Of a stretch of DNA of 64,000 nt, positions 21,542 to 31,855 are shown piece after piece; position 1 is the first letter of the stretch, and each line of letters starts with the position of its first letter. The notes beneath the pieces are model-generated. The model did not search any database. It was given only the letters and a program-made list of their open reading frames with translations, and had not been told where the DNA came from. A program made the position numbers and the translations under genes. The stretch comes from Cloeon dipterum. Its lineage: Eukaryota > Arthropoda > Insecta > Ephemeroptera > Baetidae. Location of the stretch: contig NC_088789.1 in NCBI RefSeq assembly GCF_949628265.1, positions 2,046,001-2,110,000 of the forward strand, read 5' to 3'.

Positions 21542-24500
21542 ATGATAGAATTTGTAAATACTGTAAACACGATTGCGCCCAAAGAAACTGAAAATAGCAT
21601 TCAAACGGCTATTGTAACCAAAGATCAGACCGAGGATCCGTTAGTCATTCACATGCAAGTAAATATTAATGGAAATAACACTTTTGGTTTAGTTGACTCG
21701 GGATCAACTCGCTCCATCATTCACCCATCTCTTTGTAGTAATAACGCCATAATTAAAACTTCAATTCCTGAATTTGTACGAGGAGCGTCAGGACATTTAC
21801 TTCATGTACGTGGTAGTGTAAATATTGAGTTGAAAATCGAAGGCACCACCTTTTGGCACCAATTTGGAGTGATTGATGATTTTCCCTACCCACTACTTTT
21901 CGGACAAGATTTCTTGGGACCAAATCACGCACATATTTGCTGCGCAAGCAAAATAATTACACTGCAAATTCCAAAAACTCAAACAATTAACGCGATCCAA
22001 GATACAAACGAAATAACACCGAACGACGAGGAAGAAAAATATCCCAGACCGGCCGCGCTGCTTCGGGCTAGCGCGCAAGCGCGAATCCCCGCTAAAAGTA
22101 AGATCACTCTCCCTATATCCTATTCACAAGGTGTACGTACGGGTGAATACCTCGCATTACCCAATTTCATAGTACAACTAAAATCTGGAATTGTTTCAAA
22201 AGCCATCATTGTAAAATCACACGATTTACCCGTAAAAGTTACCATGACAAACACTACTAGCTCAGATCAAATCATTTTTGAGGGTCAAACACTTTTCTTT
22301 CTCATTGATATGAATGATTTTCCAAAAGCACAAATTCACACAATGTCTCACATCGCGGAAAAAGAGGTAAACACCGGAGAAAGCGCAATCTCACAAGTAC
22401 AGATCAACCCAGAACTTGAAACCGAACAAATAGAGCAAATAAAACAATTACTGGAGAAATATCAAGACTTGTTTCCAAATTCCACTGCGCATTTGCCTAC
22501 TACCGACCTCATTGAGCATAGAATAGATTATATCGGCGAAGGAGTGATCAAATTAGCCCCATACAAAGAATCACCTAAACAGAAAATAGCCATGCGAACA
22601 GAAATCACCAGACTTCTTGAAAAAGGAATCATTGAACCAAGCAACTCACCATTTTCCTCGCCCGCCTTTTTAATATCTAAACCTGACGGATCAGCGCGAC
22701 TTGTTGTAAATTACATTCGCTTGAACAAAGCCACGCGACCTCATGCATACTTTCTGCCACTTATCTCGGACGTTCTTGACTCTTTCGCAGATTCTCAATT
22801 TTTGAGCTCTTTAGACTTACTATCGGCATATCATCAAATCAAACTCGCGGACGATTCACGACAATATAGCTCCTTTCAAGTGTCAGCTGGAAAATTCCAA
22901 TTCACTCGTTGCCCATTTGGCCTTCACAACGCTCCAGCCACTTTTCAAACACTCACCGACAGTCTCTTTGCAGATATGCGATTCGTTTCTCTTTGTAATT
23001 ACTTGGATGATATTCTGCTCTTTCAAAAAACATTTCCGGAAATGTTAAACATTTTAGAAAAAGTTTTTGAGCGTGTACAAAAAGCAAACCTTCGATTCAA
23101 AGCAAGCAAATGTAAAATAGGATACTTTGACTTAGTTGTGCTTGGTTGGAAAATAGGCCGACAGGGTCGGACTATCGATGAACAAAAAATAAAAGTTCTC
23201 AAAGAATTAAAACCTCCTGTAAATATCAAAGAACTAATGAGTTTCATGGGCGTATTAAACTACTATAGAAGCGCAATTCCGAATATGGGAAAGATTTCAG
23301 CACCTCTCTACGCATTGACTAAATCAAAAGTAGATTTCAAATGGGAAAAAGAACAGCAAGAAGCATTTGACTGCCTTCTTTCGGCTATCACAAGTCCGCC
23401 AGTTCTCATTCATTTTGATCCAGCACGCGAAACATTCTTAGAAGTTGATGCGAGCAGCGTAGCAATCGGTGCAGTTCTCACTCAAGAAGTCGAACCCAAC
23501 AAGCGATTGCCTGTTGCATTTGCAAGTCGGTCTACGACCCCTTCCGAGAAAAAATTGCATTCTTATCCCTTAGAAGCTTCCGGAACAGTTTGGGCAATTT
23601 TACATTTCAAAAGTTTCCTTCAAGGCCAGCATTTTACGGTTCTTTCAGACAGTCATGCACTGTGCAGCTTAAGAAATATAAATGATCCCACTGGCCGCGT
23701 AGCGCGCCTCATCTTGCGAGTTCTGCCATTTAATTTTACACTGCGTCATATCAGCGGTGCGAAACACATATGTCCAGATTTTCTTTCACGTTATGACACA
23801 AAGCGCGATGAAATTGATGAGGCAGCCTATTTCAAAGAACTTGATTTTCCGTTGTATACCCTCAGTGCACTGAACTTGAGGGAAGAACAACAAAGAGACC
23901 CCACTCTGCGCCCTATTATTCAAGCTGCAACAACAGGAGACCACACGCGAGCGACGAAAAATTACGTGTTAAAAGATGGAATTTTGTACAAAAAGGGTAC
24001 AAACTTAAGGCAAAAGCTCTATCTTACAGTGGTACCAAAATCCTTACAACAAAAATTACTTGAAACGTTTCATACAGATCCTACGTTGGGATGCCATCAA
24101 GGCTGGGTAAAAACGTATGATAAATTAAGTAATCGGTTTACATGGATCGGCATCATGAAAGATACCCGTAAATTTGTACGCTCATGCGAAACATGTCAAA
24201 AGTTTAACAAAAGGACGAACTTGGCTAATGGAGATTTTCAATGCGTAAACAGAGGCGATTATAGCTTTCAAAAAATCGGACTTGACGTATGTGGTCCTTT
24301 CCCTCGCAGCAAGAGAGGAAATAGATATTTGCTCGTCTCTATATGCTATTACTCAGGCTATATTCAAATAGCACCATGTAGAACGCCAACTTCGTCATTT
24401 GTGACGGAATTCTTGTATGAACGATACATCCTCACAAGTGGTGCAATTGAAACATTAGTTTTTGATAGAGCGACATACTTTACATCACAAGAAATGACCG

Positions 24501-25156
24501 ACTTTTGTGACCTGTATAATATCAATGTGGTGAAAATTTCAACTTACACACCAACAGGAAACTCCAGAGTCGAACGCGCCATTCAAACTATTAAAAGTTC
24601 TCTCGCGAAAATTATGGCTGACAAAACAACTCAAGGTAGCTGGGACACTTGCATTCGTGAAATTCAATTTGCTATTAATACATCTCAATCAGCAACTCTA
24701 AATGAATCTCCTTTTGCAATCGTCTACCAACGCCAGCCAGTTTTTCCTCAGCAAATTTTGGGCGACAAAACAAGTGACGAAAACTTTGTGTCGACGGCGA
24801 ACAACAATCAAACGCTATGCCGACATATTTTAGACCAAAATTTCCAGAGCTATCAAAATTACAACAAAGAACGATATAACAAAACCCACAAGCAAGAAAA
24901 ATTCTCACCCGGAGATCTTGTGCTCGTTAAATCAGTTCGCGGCAGTTTTGGGAAGCCTCGAAAACTTGCACCCCTGTATTCGAGACCACACAGGGTAGTC
25001 TCTAAAATATCCCCCGTGACATACATCATTAATAAAGGCTCAGACCGTAAGCCTATCCTTGAACAAGTCAACGTCAAAAGATTGAAAAGATTTCTGTTGC
25101 GTGAGAATTCTGACTGTGAACAGTCTCAAACGGACGATGACCCTCAAGAAACGTAA
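21542..25156 (+). CDS. pol: Retroelement Pol polyprotein (protease, RT, RNase H, integrase)
   Basis: The frame is open from 21332, overlapping gag by about 150 bp, and its first ATG is 21542. Translation probably enters by -1 frameshifting. The aspartic protease shows LVDSGS near residue 52 (from ATG 21542). Reverse transcriptase shows LDLLSAYHQI and YLDDILLF. RNase H shows LEVDASSVAIGAVL and SDSHAL. Integrase has an H/H/C/C zinc motif ending CETC, then D (LDVCGP), D (LVFDRA) and E (SRVERA), with exactly 35 residues between the last two. No chromodomain is visible. All catalytic residues I can check are present, so the enzyme set appears intact. Confidence 0.95.
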   Translation: MIEFVNTVNTIAPKETENSIQTAIVTKDQTEDPLVIHMQVNINGNNTFGLVDSGSTRSIIHPSLCSNNAIIKTSIPEFVRGASGHLLHVRGSVNIELKIEGTTFWHQFGVIDDFPYPLLFGQDFLGPNHAHICCASKIITLQIPKTQTINAIQDTNEITPNDEEEKYPRPAALLRASAQARIPAKSKITLPISYSQGVRTGEYLALPNFIVQLKSGIVSKAIIVKSHDLPVKVTMTNTTSSDQIIFEGQTLFFLIDMNDFPKAQIHTMSHIAEKEVNTGESAISQVQINPELETEQIEQIKQLLEKYQDLFPNSTAHLPTTDLIEHRIDYIGEGVIKLAPYKESPKQKIAMRTEITRLLEKGIIEPSNSPFSSPAFLISKPDGSARLVVNYIRLNKATRPHAYFLPLISDVLDSFADSQFLSSLDLLSAYHQIKLADDSRQYSSFQVSAGKFQFTRCPFGLHNAPATFQTLTDSLFADMRFVSLCNYLDDILLFQKTFPEMLNILEKVFERVQKANLRFKASKCKIGYFDLVVLGWKIGRQGRTIDEQKIKVLKELKPPVNIKELMSFMGVLNYYRSAIPNMGKISAPLYALTKSKVDFKWEKEQQEAFDCLLSAITSPPVLIHFDPARETFLEVDASSVAIGAVLTQEVEPNKRLPVAFASRSTTPSEKKLHSYPLEASGTVWAILHFKSFLQGQHFTVLSDSHALCSLRNINDPTGRVARLILRVLPFNFTLRHISGAKHICPDFLSRYDTKRDEIDEAAYFKELDFPLYTLSALNLREEQQRDPTLRPIIQAATTGDHTRATKNYVLKDGILYKKGTNLRQKLYLTVVPKSLQQKLLETFHTDPTLGCHQGWVKTYDKLSNRFTWIGIMKDTRKFVRSCETCQKFNKRTNLANGDFQCVNRGDYSFQKIGLDVCGPFPRSKRGNRYLLVSICYYSGYIQIAPCRTPTSSFVTEFLYERYILTSGAIETLVFDRATYFTSQEMTDFCDLYNINVVKISTYTPTGNSRVERAIQTIKSSLAKIMADKTTQGSWDTCIREIQFAINTSQSATLNESPFAIVYQRQPVFPQQILGDKTSDENFVSTANNNQTLCRHILDQNFQSYQNYNKERYNKTHKQEKFSPGDLVLVKSVRGSFGKPRKLAPLYSRPHRVVSKISPVTYIINKGSDRKPILEQVNVKRLKRFLLRENSDCEQSQTDDDPQET

Positions 25157-26132
25157 AGAAAAATACGAGAGAGAGAAAACGCTATTGTTTTTATTCCAGG
25201 AGAGATTTTTTTTGTTGTTCTTCAAAGCTGCTTACCGCTTCCTTAAAAAACTGTTAACAAAAAGAAGGTCAAAGTCATAAAACAACAAGGTCAGTAAATT
25301 TTTCTTAAATTCATCTCCCACGCATTCTCTATAGATCTTCCGCGTCACACCATTGACAACAAAGAGGTTTAGACCCTGAACCCAGGGGTTCCAACTTTCT
25401 GCTCTTACAAAAAACACACATTTACAAAAAAAACCTCACCCTAATGGTCATAAATAAACTTTAGTCATTTGTTAAATTCAAAACCTGACATACCAAACAT
25501 TGACCTTCTAATAGTTCTCACACAGCGGCAAATCAAAGCTTAAGTTCATAAAGGTCAAAAGACACTATTGTAGAAAAAAAAACACAAGAAGCATTGTATC
25601 GCTGTAAACTTTTGTCATAAAAAACATTACAAAAAGAGGAAGAAGAGCTATTCTAAACAAAGCTAACATCTACTATTCTTTGATGTATAGAAATTATCTT
25701 TTCAAGTCTATTGACAATATTAATGGAGTTCTTTAAACACAAATTCGCATTCTCCATCGACATAATAAAGTATCGAAGCAGGAACGCATTTAGCAATAAT
25801 AATAAAGCGCGGAAAGCTTTCCCATGATTCAAAAGACCAAGAGAAGGATTTTATCTATTGCATGTTAGATTAAACCCTGAGAAGCGACAAAAGCTGCGAC
25901 AGTTTATTATCTTTCTTTACGGCAGCAAACACGCGGTCAAAATGATACACAATGCCCACTCATTGTGTTCATCAAAACCGCGTGAAAATCCCGAAAATCG
26001 GGCTGTTGACCATTTATTCATTATCTTAATATTAAGTGCGCACAATTTTTTTAAACGTAGACTTAAGAAGTCAACAGTTTGTTTTTTTTATTGATTAGTA
26101 GTCGCGACCGAATCATACGACAAGGATATGGA
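25157..26132 (+). other. Non-coding stretch between pol and env
   Basis: About 1 kb, A-rich, without a convincing frame. It may hold the splice acceptor for the env subgenomic mRNA, but I cannot place it. Confidence 0.4.
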
Positions 26133-26351
26133 ATGACTATCTCGAAATTAATTTTTGTTTTGCTTGGTCTTCTTTTCGGAATCACGGTTTTCTTGATAGA
26201 TATACAACGAAATTGTTATGATTTAGTTTTAAAGATTGCGTTCAACCTGCAGGTCGAAAAAACACCGATCGAGTTCATCTCTGGCGGCCGCCACCCGATC
26301 GAGACACGATATTTCACTCAGACAGATAGTGCATTTCGGACTCCACCATGA
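26133..26351 (+). CDS. Small membrane-protein ORF overlapping the env start
   Basis: 72 codons from ATG 26133 to TGA 26349-26351. Residues ~5-23 form a strong hydrophobic segment (LIFVLLGLLFGITVFL), so it reads as a single-pass membrane protein or signal anchor. The remainder is polar. Its stop overlaps the env start as ATGA. I do not recognise it. It could be an accessory product, an upstream ORF controlling env, or chance. Confidence 0.4.
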   Translation: MTISKLIFVLLGLLFGITVFLIDIQRNCYDLVLKIAFNLQVEKTPIEFISGGRHPIETRYFTQTDSAFRTPP

Positions 26352-28126
26352 AGTTTCCAATATTAAGCATTGGAATGATCATAAGTATAATTCTCACATT
26401 CAAATTTGCATCAAGCGCCATTTCTCTTCATCCAGGCGTAGTTCTAAAAACGTCATATGAAACGCCCTTCACGGATTTTTACCCAGTAGCTTTCACTCTC
26501 GACTTCCCGACCAAAGCTGAACAGGCGATTAGACACGAAACATACATACAAAATATTTACGATGGTAGAACAACACAAAGATGGCCAAAGCACTTACAAG
26601 AATTATTCAAAGCGGTACACATGACAAATCATGCCCTGCATTACTTTTCGAATCTCGATTTTCAATCATCTCTCCTTGAAGTTCAATCACAAAGAAAGAA
26701 ACGCGCCCTCCTCTCATTCATCGGTTCATTTTTAGAATATTGTTGTGGTGTTGCCACCGAAGACGAAATTCCACCAACAGGACATCAAATGAGAAAACAA
26801 ATCAGACAGTTAAATGAACAAGTAACAAACGCATTTGACACAATCACTGAAAATAACCATGCATTAAATAATCACTTCCTCACCCTGCGAAATAATCAAG
26901 TTCACCTAGCAAATATGATGAAAAATGTGACAAATGTGCTTGAAGCAGAAATTACCGACGATCTCTCATTAGTATTTTCAACTTTTTTGAACATGCAAAC
27001 ACATTTTATGAATACCTATAACACTCAGTTAATGCACAATCTCGTTTCTCACTGCACAGCAAATCAGTTTAGTCCTTTATCAGTTCCACCTAAACAATTG
27101 CGAGATGCACTAGTTACTCTTGATGAACAATTACGGAAAAACAACATGACACTTGCACACAACATAGAAAACTTAAACGCTTACTACAGCAGCTCTCTAG
27201 TTTCATGCAATTTCCGACAAGACTCAGTTGACTTCACCCTCAGAGTACCAATCATACATACACGCGCCACATGGCAATTATTGCACCTCACACCAATTCC
27301 TTTCCGCTATCACGAACACACTTGTTCCCTCGCAATCCCATCAACATTAGCCGTGGGAAAAACAAAAGATAAAACAACATTATTTTCACTCGCCCATAAG
27401 TCTAACATTAAATCATTCCGATTACTCGATGAAAAGCCAATCAGCAAAATCACAACAAAGTGCCTTCAGCATTTATTCGCAAAGAATACTACCATTCTTG
27501 AACTACGTAATTTCTGCCCGTTAACATGCACAAAAGATGTCTCCCCACTTATAAAACAACTTGGCGAGAGAGAATACATTTTTACAAACATACACGAATT
27601 TGAGCTAAAATGTGCACACAACACAACTACACTTAGAGACGATTTACATATGGGTGCAGTTCATGTAACCATACCATGCTCTTGCGAAGTCATCCACAAC
27701 CAAACCATGATAGTACCAAGAAAATTCCCTTGCATCTCACCAAGCGAAAATACACATATTTCTAACTTACTCCCCCACCAATGGGCAAACTTTTCAAAAC
27801 AACACTTAATTCAAGACCTAACAGCGTTACCAAATATCACCTCCATTTTTAACACTTCTTGGGAAAATTACTTTGCTGGTCCACCCCATCTTAAAGACAC
27901 TAAAGTTACACTGTTCAATTGGGAAAATATATCAATTCCACACGAAACACATTCAATCATGGTTTGGATACTAACCACAATCTTGTTTCTTATTCTATTT
28001 CGCAACCCTACCTTACTCTACCGTCAAATATGGACACCACCTTCAAAAGAAGAGCTCAATCGCTACAGGGCAGCAACACGTAAAATCAGAAAAAAACTTG
28101 AAAGCACAGATACAGTAGCAGTTTAA
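26348..28126 (+). CDS. env: Retroelement envelope glycoprotein (fusion-protein type)
   Basis: 592 aa, start ATG in CCACCATGA. A hydrophobic signal peptide covers residues ~1-24. A furin-type site (QRKKR, 115-119) is followed by a hydrophobic, glycine-containing segment (~120-136) that resembles a fusion peptide. A heptad-rich region with many N and H residues follows. A transmembrane helix lies near 536-553, with a ~38-residue basic tail. Several N-x-S/T sites and paired cysteines occur. This layout is that of class I fusion proteins in insect env-bearing retroelements and baculovirus F proteins. No internal stop is seen. It would permit budding and entry if expressed; infectivity is not shown by the sequence. 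Confidence 0.85.
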   Translation: MKFPILSIGMIISIILTFKFASSAISLHPGVVLKTSYETPFTDFYPVAFTLDFPTKAEQAIRHETYIQNIYDGRTTQRWPKHLQELFKAVHMTNHALHYFSNLDFQSSLLEVQSQRKKRALLSFIGSFLEYCCGVATEDEIPPTGHQMRKQIRQLNEQVTNAFDTITENNHALNNHFLTLRNNQVHLANMMKNVTNVLEAEITDDLSLVFSTFLNMQTHFMNTYNTQLMHNLVSHCTANQFSPLSVPPKQLRDALVTLDEQLRKNNMTLAHNIENLNAYYSSSLVSCNFRQDSVDFTLRVPIIHTRATWQLLHLTPIPFRYHEHTCSLAIPSTLAVGKTKDKTTLFSLAHKSNIKSFRLLDEKPISKITTKCLQHLFAKNTTILELRNFCPLTCTKDVSPLIKQLGEREYIFTNIHEFELKCAHNTTTLRDDLHMGAVHVTIPCSCEVIHNQTMIVPRKFPCISPSENTHISNLLPHQWANFSKQHLIQDLTALPNITSIFNTSWENYFAGPPHLKDTKVTLFNWENISIPHETHSIMVWILTTILFLILFRNPTLLYRQIWTPPSKEELNRYRAATRKIRKKLESTDTVAV

Positions 28127-30330
28127 CGTACTATTTCACGCTGCCTAAAATTCTCAACCCACCTCAATTTTTTTTATATCTTTTATAGTTCATTAGCTCA
28201 GTAAATTCTTGTTTTTATAAGTCCAGCAACCTTTTTTTAGTATTTTGGCATCTACCTTTTTTTTACCTTAACAATACTGTCAATTAAATTTCATCAGTTT
28301 CCTTTGAACAATTCACCTTAAAATAATTTTTTTCGATGTTTACATACAACTTTTAACCTCAGTAAAGGCAAAGAAGTTATTTATTTAACGTTTTCACAAA
28401 TTTTTAATCTTTGCCACCATCAAAAAGTTAGCTTCATCAAACACCACTAATAATTTTCTCATTCACAGAAAGCTACAATGATGTTTTTCCAGGGTTTCTC
28501 CCTGTGAAATAAATATGTTCCTGTTTTGTTCTCACCCCCACGTGGCACACCAATCTAGACGCACTGACTAGAGAAAAACACACAATAGCACTTGGATGAC
28601 TACCGATGTGAACCTACAAAGCAGCTGACTCCTGGATAAACGCGACCCACACGGAGACACGCGACTCACACGGAGACACGCGACACACACGAGCATGTCG
28701 CCCTGAGACCCTCCCAGCAGGAGAGACACCACAACAAAGACAAGTGTGATCAACACATGCGGCAAACACTCGAGTGACCATTAGTGCCTTCGGCCCACAA
28801 GTGTATTATTCCCTAAAAGACCATAAACATTTGCGATAAATGAGAAAAAAAAGACACGTTAAGACACAAACATTTAAGTTCTCGAAAAGACGACAAACGA
28901 AGTGTTGTTCAGTGCTAAGTAGAACAAATTTCAAACACTCCAGTGCGAAACAATTTGAGTGCATAATATGCGAGTGCCTTATCGATTATGTTAGATATAA
29001 GACTATTATTTTGAAGTAGAATTCCATTCAGTTTTCACTCTATCCCACAACGGTTGTCCACAAAAAATTAGGTTTTAGCAATTTTTAACTCTTTTCAAGG
29101 TAACAAATCGGACAACTGTCAAACGAATTCCACCATTTTACTTTGCGTTGTTCAGATTCGGCAATCAAAGAAAAATAATGCGAAATCCGTTTCCTTCTTA
29201 ACGTTAGTTCAATTTAAGCTGGCATTACACCCACCAGCATTTATCATAATACATTTTATATTAAGTCCTATCATATCACTTTAAGAATTTTTTAACACGT
29301 TACTATTGTTGCTTTTGGAGAATATTTTTCTGAATTTTTTTTAAGACCGTTTTAGTGAGAGAAAAAAAATCCAACCAATACACTCATACTCATTCCAAAT
29401 ACTATCGAGTTAATTTGATTTGTGAAGAGTTGCTCTCCACGTGAATAAGAACGTGAAAGTTGGGGAAAGTATCCAGATCCAGCTATTTCATCTCCAAGAT
29501 AGGAAGATCGACCTTACATCCACAATCCTGAACTGGTGACCTCCGGCCACCGATCAGACAACCTACAACCAAGACCTCAAGCGCCTCTGCCAACATCCGA
29601 GAGTTACCCAGACGAGGCACACTACCAATCTCAGATGGCATCCACCAAGACGAGGCAGAACACCACTATCATACAACGCCACTCTCATCAAACATCGTCC
29701 AAAGCTTCGCTGGTAACCAAGAACTTGGCCCGGCGCCTACTCTCTACTAGACACCTGCACTCAACGACCGAGACCGTTCACGCTCACTTTCCTACCTTAC
29801 TCGAGAGCTCATACAATTTACTTTCACTTTTCCTCGCAGTTGGTTCCTTAATATTTTCATGTCCTCAGAATTATGCTGATAATTTCGTTAACATCCACTA
29901 GCGCGCTCAACAATTTATTTCAATTTTTTTTTACAAAATATTTTTCGATTAATCTTAATTTTCAAATTTGCAAATTTTTTTTTCTTTGTTGGTTGGAGGG
30001 GTAGAAAGATTTCTACCATTTAAGTACATGTAACCTTTAACCTCAATTCTCCAAAGGTAATAGTAAGAAACAAAAGACACTCTCGTAGAAGATAAGAAAA
30101 CACACTCGCGCAGACACATAACTACACCTATGTTACACCTGTACACATACACACATACACACTAACACTTATTCAATTAGATTAAATTAAAAGGAATTTG
30201 AGTACATAAACCACGCAAACACATGAATACATAATGTTGTCCGTTATATTAATGTAAACCGGGAAATAGATCACCTGTTAGAAGTTAAGGTTCAGAAAAA
30301 AAAAAGAAAAAAAACCAAACCCCGATGAGA
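28127..30330 (+). other. Long 3' non-coding part of the retroelement
   Basis: 2.2 kb between env and the 3' LTR. It contains short GAGACACGCGAC direct repeats near 28650-28690, an unassigned frame at 29503-29901, and an A-rich purine run at ~30296-30315 that may serve as, or lie near, the polypurine tract. Confidence 0.5.
29503..29901 (+). other. Unassigned open frame in the retroelement 3' region
   Basis: The frame is stop-free from about 29503 and ends at TAG 29899-29901. Its only candidate starts are GTG 29536 or ATG 29635. It is rich in S, T, H, Q and P, with a hydrophobic stretch near its end. No family is recognised; it may be a spliced accessory exon or chance. Confidence 0.2.
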
Positions 30331-30702
30331 TGTCAGGGGTTTCCTGACGATATTACGACCAATATTATTGTTACCGATATAACCGATGTTTTACTATTGG
30401 GCGCCAAAAGGGGAGAGCTTAGGGGGAGGAGCGAATATCCTAAAACTGCCCTGCACGGGAGAAACTAGTCCCACTCTCCAGCCTGGCTCCAGACGCAGAC
30501 GACCTGGCTCGCTCTCCCCCTAGCTCAGCCCTCGAGGTAGCCGCTCTGTATCTCTTGCGACGACGTCCCGCTTCAATAAACCACCCCAGGTATGGTGCTC
30601 AAAGCCACAACCCTTCTTTGCTTTATCGAAGCATTACACCCTTTAGAGGTTAGGCTAAGAGGATAGGCTCGCTCTACTCGTTAAGACACGGCGCTGCTGA
30701 CA
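30331..30702 (+). repeat. 3' LTR
   Basis: Same 372 bp as the 5' LTR, with AATAAA at 30575-30580. It is followed by the CTTGT target duplication. Confidence 0.95.
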
Positions 30703-31445
30703 CTTGTTTTGGCGAAACACAAATACAAATCCAGCAGCAGCGGCAGCGAGCGAGCGAGCGAGCGAGCGCGCGCACGGCGCTTGCACACAAAAAGACTGCA
30801 GGGCAGGGGAGGCATGCAAATGAGTATTCAAAGCCGTTCTCCGCCGCGCAGCAGCTTAATTATTACCTCAGAATTATTGCTGCTCCGTTCTGCTCTGCTC
30901 TGCTCTCTCACTCGCCCGCCGCTTTCTCTGCCTCCGATGACGCGCGATCGTTCCGTCTGATTGGAGCCGCGCAAATAACATTCGCTCGCTGCCGCCGCCG
31001 CCGCCTCCGCCTCCGCCGCCGTGCTGTGTGCATGCAAGGCGCACCCGTAAACCAGAAAAGGAAGGTTAAGTTGTTTGCAGGAACACACAGGCAGAACGAG
31101 AGCCAGAGGGAGAGAATTAATCTTGGCCGCGCGTCCTTTTATGAACGCGCGCGCACTGCTTTTTATTGCAGAGCACCTATTAAATATGCATCAAGACTGC
31201 GTGCGGTATGATTTCGACCTGAGCAGTCGGCAGCAGATCATTAGGACAACATGCCCTCGAGGTACACGCCAGCATAATTTCTGCTGTTCGCCAGCATATT
31301 CTCCCCTTGGTGCCGAGTGGATAAATTTCCTCGGGAATCCGCGAAGCACACGTAATTCCTTGAATTGCTCGGAACGAGCGACAAGGCAAAGAAAATTGTG
31401 AGCAGCTTAAAGGTGTTATGCAAATTTCGATAAATAGGGCGGCTG

Positions 31446-31855
31446 TGAAATTTAGACGATCGACTATTTTTTCTGAGCTTCCAATCGCTGAGGGAATCAT
31501 GCAATTTTAAGCCATTTTAGCCTACTTAAAATCGTCTAATTAAACCGTCTAAATCGGCGAAAACCACCTAAATTGACTCAAAATCTGTAGATAAGTGCAT
31601 GATTTTGCTTCGCTGTTAGAAATTATCGTCACAGTTTTAATTTTTAAGGAAATTTTTCATTCAAAGATAATAAAAATGACGCTTTCGTTGTCACCGTTTT
31701 CAGTGGGTTTGCTGGGTCCCAATCCAGACGTCCCTTAAACCCTCCCCCAAAACCACCCCTTCAACACTATTCCCAACTGTAACTGAAAAAAGTTAAATAT
31801 TGCATTTTAAATTGTTCGCCACTATTTTTAAATTTTTGCAATCTTCTGCACTTTG
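31446..31855 (-). repeat. ~400-bp dispersed repeat, reverse copy
   Basis: Its reverse complement aligns in order with 47331-47690: CAGTTGGGAATAGTGTTGAA, CCCACTGAAAACGGTGACA, AAATCATGCACTTATCTACA and AGTCGATCGTCTAAATTTCA (first words approximate). Confidence 0.65.

Larger units (their letters stand above)
19135..30702 (+). mobile_element. Full-length env-bearing Ty3/gypsy-type LTR retroelement, 11.6 kb
   Basis: Two 372-bp LTRs (19135-19506 and 30331-30702), each starting TGTCAG and ending CTGACA, flank gag, pol and env. The host sequence CTTGT occurs on both sides (19130-19134 and 30703-30707), a 5-bp target site duplication. The domain order protease, reverse transcriptase, RNase H, integrase is that of Ty3/gypsy. 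All long frames are open and the LTRs look identical by eye, so the insertion is recent. At 11.6 kb it is long for the group because of ~1.2 kb between pol and env and ~2.2 kb between env and the 3' LTR. Confidence 0.95.

Noticed and set aside
25858..26094. 78-codon frame between pol and env
   Set aside because: Basic, low-complexity, without motif or good start.
28640..28690. Short direct repeats suggesting a CRISPR-like array
   Set aside because: Only two or three copies without spacers, inside a eukaryotic retroelement.
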